From assembly GCA_016789625.1 (NCBI GenBank), contig JAEUQS010000611.1, forward strand, positions 1 to 9,138: 9,138 nt of DNA, read 5' to 3'. Of this stretch, positions 5,860 through 9,138 are shown one piece after another; position 1 is the first letter of the stretch, and every line of letters starts with the position of its first letter. The notes beneath the pieces are model-generated. The model worked only from the letters and a program-made list of their open reading frames with translations. It was not told where the DNA came from and made no database searches. The DNA is from Acidobacteriota bacterium (GTDB taxonomy: Bacteria > Acidobacteriota > Thermoanaerobaculia > UBA5066). The position numbers and the translations under genes are program-made.

Positions 5860-6636
5860 ATGAAGAAACTGCATCTCCGGGAATTCGAGAGCCCGAAGGA
5901 GTTCCACGAAGCCGTGGACGTCGCGAAGGCCGCGTGGCGTTTCTCGGATCGCCTCCTCTCACCCGCGAGCGACATGATCGCCGCCACGCACGCGGGCGGA
6001 CTCACCGCCGGCGCCTTCGAGGAGGGCCGACTCCTCGGCTACGTGCACGGCATTCCACGCACGAACATGGGGGTGCCGTGCCAGCACTCGCACCTTCTCG
6101 CCGTGCTGCCCGAAACGCAGGGGCGCGGTCTCGGAATCCTGCTCAAGCAGTTCCAGAGAACCTGGTGCCTCGAGCACGGGATCCAGCTCGTCACGTGGAC
6201 GTACGACCCGTTCCTCCTCAAGAACGCGAACCTCAACATCAAGAGGCTGAGGGCCGTGGCGGTGCGCATCCTGCCCAACTTCTACGGTCCCATGGGCGGC
6301 ATCTACCACGACGTGCCGTCCGACCGCTTCGAGGTGCTCTGGCGGCTGGACGACCCCATCGTCGAACGGGCCGCGCAGGCGAAGGATCCGGAGCGCCAGG
6401 AGGAGGAGCTGGTGACGCTTCCCATCGCGACGCTGGGCCGCCTGCCCAACGTGACGCGCGTGCGCCTGCCGTTCCCGGGGGGAGCGCCCGAGATCTACCG
6501 GACCGACGCCGAAGGCACCATCAAGGCGAGGAAGCGGTTTGCCGCGATCGCCACGAAGCTGTTCGAGGCCGGCTTCGAGGTGACCGGTGTCGGCGAGCTG
6601 AAGACCGGTCCCGCCTACGTTCTCGACAAGCGCTGA
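5860..6636 (+). CDS. GNAT-superfamily acyltransferase (COG3375-like), probable D-amino acid N-succinyltransferase
   Basis: Cytoplasmic acyl-CoA-dependent transferase of 258 residues. The GNAT core lies in about residues 1-165, with the acyl-CoA pyrophosphate loop QGRGLG at 87-92 (Q-x-x-G-x-G) after HSHLLAVLPE. The block TWTYDPFLLKNANLNIKRL (112-130), then NFYG (140-143) and DVPSDRF (151-157), is characteristic of the uncharacterised family known as COG3375. A further 90 residues form a C-terminal region without a motif I know. A longer in-frame ORF begins upstream inside the M20 gene, but the ATG at 5860 sits 4 bp after the M20 stop, has GAAAGGA about 11 nt upstream and gives the family-like N-terminus, so I chose it. 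In Geobacillus kaustophilus a GNAT protein beside NSAR and an M20 enzyme transfers succinyl from succinyl-CoA to D-amino acids; the same role is inferred here from context. Acetyltransfer to another amine is the main alternative. Confidence 0.88.
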   Translation: MKKLHLREFESPKEFHEAVDVAKAAWRFSDRLLSPASDMIAATHAGGLTAGAFEEGRLLGYVHGIPRTNMGVPCQHSHLLAVLPETQGRGLGILLKQFQRTWCLEHGIQLVTWTYDPFLLKNANLNIKRLRAVAVRILPNFYGPMGGIYHDVPSDRFEVLWRLDDPIVERAAQAKDPERQEEELVTLPIATLGRLPNVTRVRLPFPGGAPEIYRTDAEGTIKARKRFAAIATKLFEAGFEVTGVGELKTGPAYVLDKR

Positions 6637-6647
6637 AGGAGGAGCTC

Positions 6648-6923
6648 ATGAAGAAGCTCGTTTTCGCATTCGCCCTGGCTGCTCTCACGGCCGTCCCGGC
6701 GTTCGCCGCCGATCTCAAGGTGGATCCGTTCCAGGTCACGGGCGAGGTCACCGAGGTGACCGACACCGCGATCACGGTGATGAAGGGCAAGGAGCGCCAT
6801 CACATCGCGCGGGACAAGGACACGAAGATCACCGGCGACCTGAAGGTCGGGTCCAAGGTGACGATCAAGTACCAGATGATCGCCGTCTCGGTCGAAGTGA
6901 AGACCGAAGTGAAGAAGAAGTAG
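6648..6923 (+). CDS. Small secreted (periplasmic) protein, DUF5666-like
   Basis: Encodes 91 residues. MKK, a hydrophobic core and AFA form a clear Sec signal peptide with probable cleavage after Ala20, leaving about 71 residues. The mature part is a small all-beta design: TGEVTEVTDTAITVMKG, a basic stretch KERHHIARDKDTKI, then LKVGSKVTIKY and a Lys/Glu-rich end. The pattern of GxV..V....I.V followed by LKVG..V.I resembles DUF5666 or small OB-like domains. It has no cysteines and no catalytic motif I can see. A perfect AAGGAGGAG Shine-Dalgarno ends 3 nt before the ATG and overlaps the GNAT stop region (11-bp gap), so it should be co-transcribed and strongly translated. Its connection to amino acid conversion is unclear. 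A hairpin follows directly. Function unknown. Confidence 0.85.
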   Translation: MKKLVFAFALAALTAVPAFAADLKVDPFQVTGEVTEVTDTAITVMKGKERHHIARDKDTKITGDLKVGSKVTIKYQMIAVSVEVKTEVKKK

Positions 6924-6926
6924 GCG

Positions 6927-6946
6927 GGCGGTCCTTCCGGACCGCC
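6927..6946. terminator. Shared hairpin between convergent operon and prfA
   Basis: GGCGGTCC (6927-6934) and GGACCGCC (6939-6946) form a perfect 8-bp stem with a TTCC tetraloop, filling the 23-bp gap between the stop of the small secreted protein and the stop of prfA. As DNA it is symmetrical and can serve both directions. The minus-strand readout is followed by the moderately T-rich CTACTTCTTCTT; the plus-strand side has no T-tract. Confidence 0.6.
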
Positions 6947-8029
6947 TCAGGCCTTCGCGAGCTCTTCCTTCAGCTTCTCGGCCTGGAAGTGGGACGACAG
7001 CGGATCGAGGATCTCGTCCAGCTTGCCGTCCATCACGTCCGAGAGGCGGTGCGTCGTGAAGCCGATGCGGTGATCGGTGATGCGCGACTGGGGGAAGTTG
7101 TACGTGCGGATCTTCTCGGAGCGGTCTCCGGAGCCGACCATCTTCTTGCGGTCGGCCGCGTAGGCGGCCTCCTGCCTCTCGCGCTCCACTTCCTGGATGC
7201 GCGACTTGAGAACGCGCATCGCCTTCGCCTTGTTCTTGATCTGCGAGCGCTCGTCCTGGCACTGCACCACCGTATTCGTGGGGATGTGCGTGAGACGCAC
7301 GGCCGAGTACGTGGTGTTCACGCCCTGGCCGCCGGGACCGCTGGCGCAGAAAAGGTCGATGCGGATGTCCTTGTCGGCGAGCTGCACGTCGACGTCCTCG
7401 GCCTCGGGCAGCACGGCGACCGTGGCCGCCGAGGTGTGGATGCGCCCCGCGGTCTCGGTGGCCGGAACGCGCTGGACGCGGTGCACGCCGCCCTCGTACT
7501 TGAGCCGCGAGAAGGCCCCGGCGCCCTCGATGATGGCGTTCACCTCGCGGAGCCCGCCCATGCCGCCGGCATCGCTGCGCTCGACGATCTCGACCCGCCA
7601 GCCGCGGGACTCGGCGTACCGCACGTACATGCGGAACAGCTCCTCGGCGAAGAGCGCGGCCTCGTCGCCGCCGGTGCCCGCCCGGATCTCGAGGACGACG
7701 TTCTTGCCGTCGTTGGGATCCTTGGGCAGGAGGAGGACCCTCAGCTCCTCGTCGGCGATGGTGCGCCTGGCGCGGAGCTCGTCGTACTCGGCCTGGGCCA
7801 TCTCGCGCAGCTCGTCGCCCGCGGGCAGCGTGTCGAGCATTTCCTTGGCGCCCGTGAGCTCGGAGTCGATCTTCTGCGTCTCGCGGAATTTCAGGACGAC
7901 CGGCTCGATCTCACGAAGCGCGCGGAGCGTCTTCGTGGATTCCGTGTGGTCGGACATCACCTCGGGCGCGGAGAGGCGCGCCTCGAGATCGCGATAGCGT
8001 CGCTCGATGTCGTGGAGCTTCTGGAGCAT
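6947..8029 (-). CDS. prfA: Peptide chain release factor 1 (RF1)
   Basis: Class I release factor that reads UAA and UAG stop codons in the ribosomal A site and triggers hydrolysis of peptidyl-tRNA. The 360 residues are full length. The codon-recognition tripeptide PAT is at 189-191 in VQRVPATETAGR, which distinguishes RF1 from RF2 (SPF). The catalytic GGQ is at 233-235 in SGPGGQGVNTTYS; Gln235 is the expected PrmC methylation target. Other family blocks are EIRAGTGGDEAALFA (114-128) and RTYNFPQSRITDHRIG (308-323). Position 236 is Gly where E. coli RF1 has His. The ATG at 8029 has GAGGGG about 8 nt upstream. rpmE lies 92 bp upstream on the same strand, a common pairing. prmC, often next to prfA, is not downstream here. 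Confidence 0.98.
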   Translation of the reverse strand: MLQKLHDIERRYRDLEARLSAPEVMSDHTESTKTLRALREIEPVVLKFRETQKIDSELTGAKEMLDTLPAGDELREMAQAEYDELRARRTIADEELRVLLLPKDPNDGKNVVLEIRAGTGGDEAALFAEELFRMYVRYAESRGWRVEIVERSDAGGMGGLREVNAIIEGAGAFSRLKYEGGVHRVQRVPATETAGRIHTSAATVAVLPEAEDVDVQLADKDIRIDLFCASGPGGQGVNTTYSAVRLTHIPTNTVVQCQDERSQIKNKAKAMRVLKSRIQEVERERQEAAYAADRKKMVGSGDRSEKIRTYNFPQSRITDHRIGFTTHRLSDVMDGKLDEILDPLSSHFQAEKLKEELAKA

Positions 8030-8075
8030 GGCGGGAGCCCCTCAGGCGTCTTTCGGCACGCCCGGAGCGGAGGAA

Positions 8076-8112
8076 GGGCCGGACGGCGCACGGGGCGCCG
8101 GCGTCCGGCCCC
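8076..8112 (-). terminator. Strong GC-rich hairpin after rpmE
   Basis: Bases 8076-8085 (GGGCCGGACG) pair perfectly with 8102-8111 (CGTCCGGCCC); the interior GCGC/GCGC (8086-8089 with 8095-8098) can extend the stem past a small bulge. On the minus strand it starts 10 nt after the rpmE stop and is followed by CCTTCCTCC, not a true T-run. It probably ends or attenuates rpmE transcription before prfA, which would then depend partly on readthrough or its own promoter. Confidence 0.5.
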
Positions 8113-8121
8113 GCTCGCGTC

Positions 8122-8367
8122 TCAGGCCGTTGCGGGCGCGGCCTTCTTGGTGGCCGGCGCGGAGGCGGTGCCCTTGCCATAGCGCTTCTGGAAGCGCTCG
8201 ACGCGGCCCTGCGTGTCGATGAGCTTGGCCTTGCCCGAGAAGAAGGGGTGGCACGCCGAGCAGATCTCGAGGCGCAGCTCCTTCTTGGTGGACTTCGTCT
8301 GCCACGTGTTCCCGCAGGAGCAGTGGACGTCGACGACGTGGTATTCGGGGTGGATCTTTTCCTTCAC
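8122..8367 (-). CDS. rpmE: 50S ribosomal protein L31, zinc-binding form
   Basis: Ribosomal protein bL31 of the large subunit, bridging to the small subunit near the central protuberance. The ORF can be opened from an ATG at 8427, but the family N-terminus (M/V)KEKIHPEY begins at a GTG at 8367, which has GGAGG five nt upstream; I take this as the start, giving 81 residues. Cys16 and Cys18 (HCSCGN) plus Cys36 and Cys39 (CSACHPF) form the zinc-binding set of the C+ type. The STKKELRLEICSACHPFFSG block and the VERFQKRYG end (56-64) are typical. The last 16 residues are an Ala/Lys/Pro/Thr-rich tail, making the protein about ten residues longer than usual. The pair with prfA downstream is common. 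No zinc-dependent operator is recognisable upstream. Confidence 0.96.
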   Translation of the reverse strand: MKEKIHPEYHVVDVHCSCGNTWQTKSTKKELRLEICSACHPFFSGKAKLIDTQGRVERFQKRYGKGTASAPATKKAAPATA

Positions 8368-8371
8368 GGGA

Positions 8372-8383
8372 GCCTCCAGAGGC
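8372..8383 (-). promoter_or_regulatory. Small inverted repeat covering the rpmE Shine-Dalgarno
   Basis: On the minus strand GCCTC-TG-GAGGC is a perfect inverted repeat whose second arm contains most of the GGAGG ribosome-binding site, 5 nt before the GTG start. As RNA it can form four pairs closed by a CUGG tetraloop, hiding part of the site. It is short, so regulation by it is speculative. Confidence 0.25.
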
Positions 8384-8451
8384 GCAGCCGCAGATGTGAG
8401 CCGCGCGCGAACCGGGAACGATATCACGGAGGACCCGTGCCCGTCTCCGGC

Positions 8452-8457
8452 TACACT
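8452..8457 (+). promoter_or_regulatory. TANNNT-type -10 candidate for the FHA-GAF gene
   Basis: TACACT matches TATAAT at four positions and ends 8 nt before the GTG at 8466. There is no Shine-Dalgarno in the intervening TCGGCGCC, which again suggests a leaderless transcript. No convincing -35 is seen. The 98-bp gap to rpmE would hold both divergent promoters. Confidence 0.3.
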
Positions 8458-8465
8458 TCGGCGCC

Positions 8466-9138
8466 GTGTTCGTCCTCGTCGTCAGGGTCCCGGGTGAGCC
8501 GCTGCGCCGCACGCCCCTGGGCCGCGCGCCGGTCACCCTGGGCCGTGCCTCCTCGAACGACATCCCCCTCGCCGACCGCACGCTCTCGCGCCAGCACGCC
8601 CGGATCACCCCCGTCGACGGCGGGGCCTTTCTCGAGGACATGGGCTCGAGGAACGGCACGTTCCTGAACGGCGCGGCCGTCTCGGGACGGCTGCCTCTCG
8701 CGGCCGGAGACCGCATCCGCCTCGGGGAAACCTCGATCGACGTCGCCGTGGACGCGGGGAGCAAGGTCGTGTTCGACGAGCACTCGAGCGTGTCCGTCGA
8801 GAGCACGGTGATGCGAACGTCGTTCGCGCAGCTCCGCGCACCCGAGGGCGCGGACGACCCGAGGTCGGCGCCGCAGGCCCTCGCGCGCGCCAATGCCGCC
8901 CTGCGCCTTCTGAACGAGATCTCCATCGAGCTCCTCCACGACCTCGACCGCGAGCGCCTCGTGACGCTCGTGATGGACAAGATCTTCGCGACTCTGGGCC
9001 CCGATCGCGGGCTCCTCATGCTCGCCGACGAAGCCGGGAACCTGCGCGAGGAGACGACGCGCTTCGGCCCGGGCGTTCCCAGCTCCGACTTCCGGCTTTC
9101 GTCGACGCTCGTCTCGACGGTCATGGAGAAGAAGAGCG
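8466..9138 (+). CDS. FHA domain plus GAF-like domain signalling protein, partial at the right edge
   Basis: Signalling protein of which 224 codons are visible. Residues about 3-95 are a forkhead-associated domain, a phosphothreonine-binding module: LGRASSND (25-32), LSRQHARI (40-47), LEDMGSRNGTFLNG (56-69) and LAAGDRIRLG (78-87) carry the conserved Gly26-Arg27, Ser41-Arg42, His44 and Asn63-Gly64. A linker (about 96-135) leads into ALARANAALRLLNEISIEL and, from about residue 160, the start of a GAF-like sensor domain (VMDKIFATLGPDRGLLML). The output domain is beyond the window; in similar architectures it can be a sigma-54 activator, a SpoIIE/PP2C phosphatase, a cyclase or a kinase, and I cannot choose. 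The GTG at 8466 is the earliest plausible start, since the frame upstream has no ATG or GTG and the FHA fold begins at once. No Shine-Dalgarno is present. Divergent from rpmE. Confidence 0.9.
   Translation, partial: MFVLVVRVPGEPLRRTPLGRAPVTLGRASSNDIPLADRTLSRQHARITPVDGGAFLEDMGSRNGTFLNGAAVSGRLPLAAGDRIRLGETSIDVAVDAGSKVVFDEHSSVSVESTVMRTSFAQLRAPEGADDPRSAPQALARANAALRLLNEISIELLHDLDRERLVTLVMDKIFATLGPDRGLLMLADEAGNLREETTRFGPGVPSSDFRLSSTLVSTVMEKKS

Noticed and set aside
4674..6005. A 443-codon minus-strand open frame opposite the M20 gene
   Set aside because: Composition is His/Arg/Glu/Gly-rich and repetitive with no domain; it is the GC-driven shadow of a real M20 coding frame.
6989..8182. A 397-codon plus-strand open frame opposite prfA
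   Set aside because: Antisense shadow of release factor 1, with His/Leu/Ala/Gly-rich composition and no motif.
1..9138. Search for tRNA, rRNA, CRISPR arrays, insertion sequences, phage genes, attachment sites and replication origins
   Set aside because: Reading both strands I found no tandem direct repeats, cloverleaf candidates, transposase or integrase motifs, or terminal inverted repeats. The intergenic gaps are all under 100 bp and are accounted for.

Overview
The window is a gene-dense stretch of a GC-rich bacterial chromosome (I estimate close to 70% G+C, not computed). Every gene is an ordinary bacterial type and there is no sign of a transposon, prophage, CRISPR array, tRNA or rRNA. 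The gene set fits an aerobically respiring, free-living lineage such as Acidobacteriota or a similarly GC-rich group: heme A biosynthesis genes next to an ABC ATPase, a cupredoxin-like lipoprotein, an N-succinylamino-acid-racemase cluster and an FHA-GAF signalling protein. The lineage is inference; nothing in the sequence fixes the phylum.

Layout. (1) 1-3560, minus strand, is a respiratory assembly block read right to left: a cupredoxin-like lipoprotein (3560-2796), heme A synthase ctaA (2709-1732), heme O synthase ctaB (1735-815, start codon overlapping the ctaA stop) and an ABC transporter ATPase from a TTG start (794, running off the left edge). A perfect TGTGA-N6-TCACA palindrome (2759-2774), the textbook CRP/FNR-superfamily operator form, lies in the 86-bp gap before ctaA. 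(2) 3599-6923, plus strand, is a four-gene operon diverging from the lipoprotein across 38 bp: an NSAR/OSBS-type enolase-superfamily enzyme, an M20 zinc peptidase/deacylase (8-bp overlap), a GNAT acyltransferase of the COG3375-like type (4-bp gap) and a small secreted protein (11-bp gap). (3) 6947-8367, minus strand, is rpmE-prfA (ribosomal protein L31, release factor 1), meeting the operon end to end over a hairpin. (4) 8466 to the right edge, plus strand, is an FHA-GAF protein cut by the window.

How the genes work together. The racemase, M20 and GNAT genes match the set known from Geobacillus kaustophilus, where a succinyl-CoA-dependent GNAT enzyme N-succinylates D-amino acids, NSAR interconverts the D- and L-N-succinyl forms, and an L-specific M20 desuccinylase releases the L-amino acid. 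The result is irreversible D-to-L conversion. This is the most coherent functional system in the window, although the pathway has been described before. CtaB and CtaA act in sequence (heme B to heme O to heme A) to supply the cofactor of an aa3-type oxidase, and the lipoprotein and ABC ATPase are plausible but unproven partners in copper handling or oxidase assembly.

Three genes (lipoprotein, racemase, FHA-GAF) lack a Shine-Dalgarno sequence and have a -10-like hexamer 6-9 nt before the start codon, as expected of leaderless or near-leaderless transcripts. Genes inside the operons have clear Shine-Dalgarno sites or overlaps. No gene-free stretch exceeds 100 bases.
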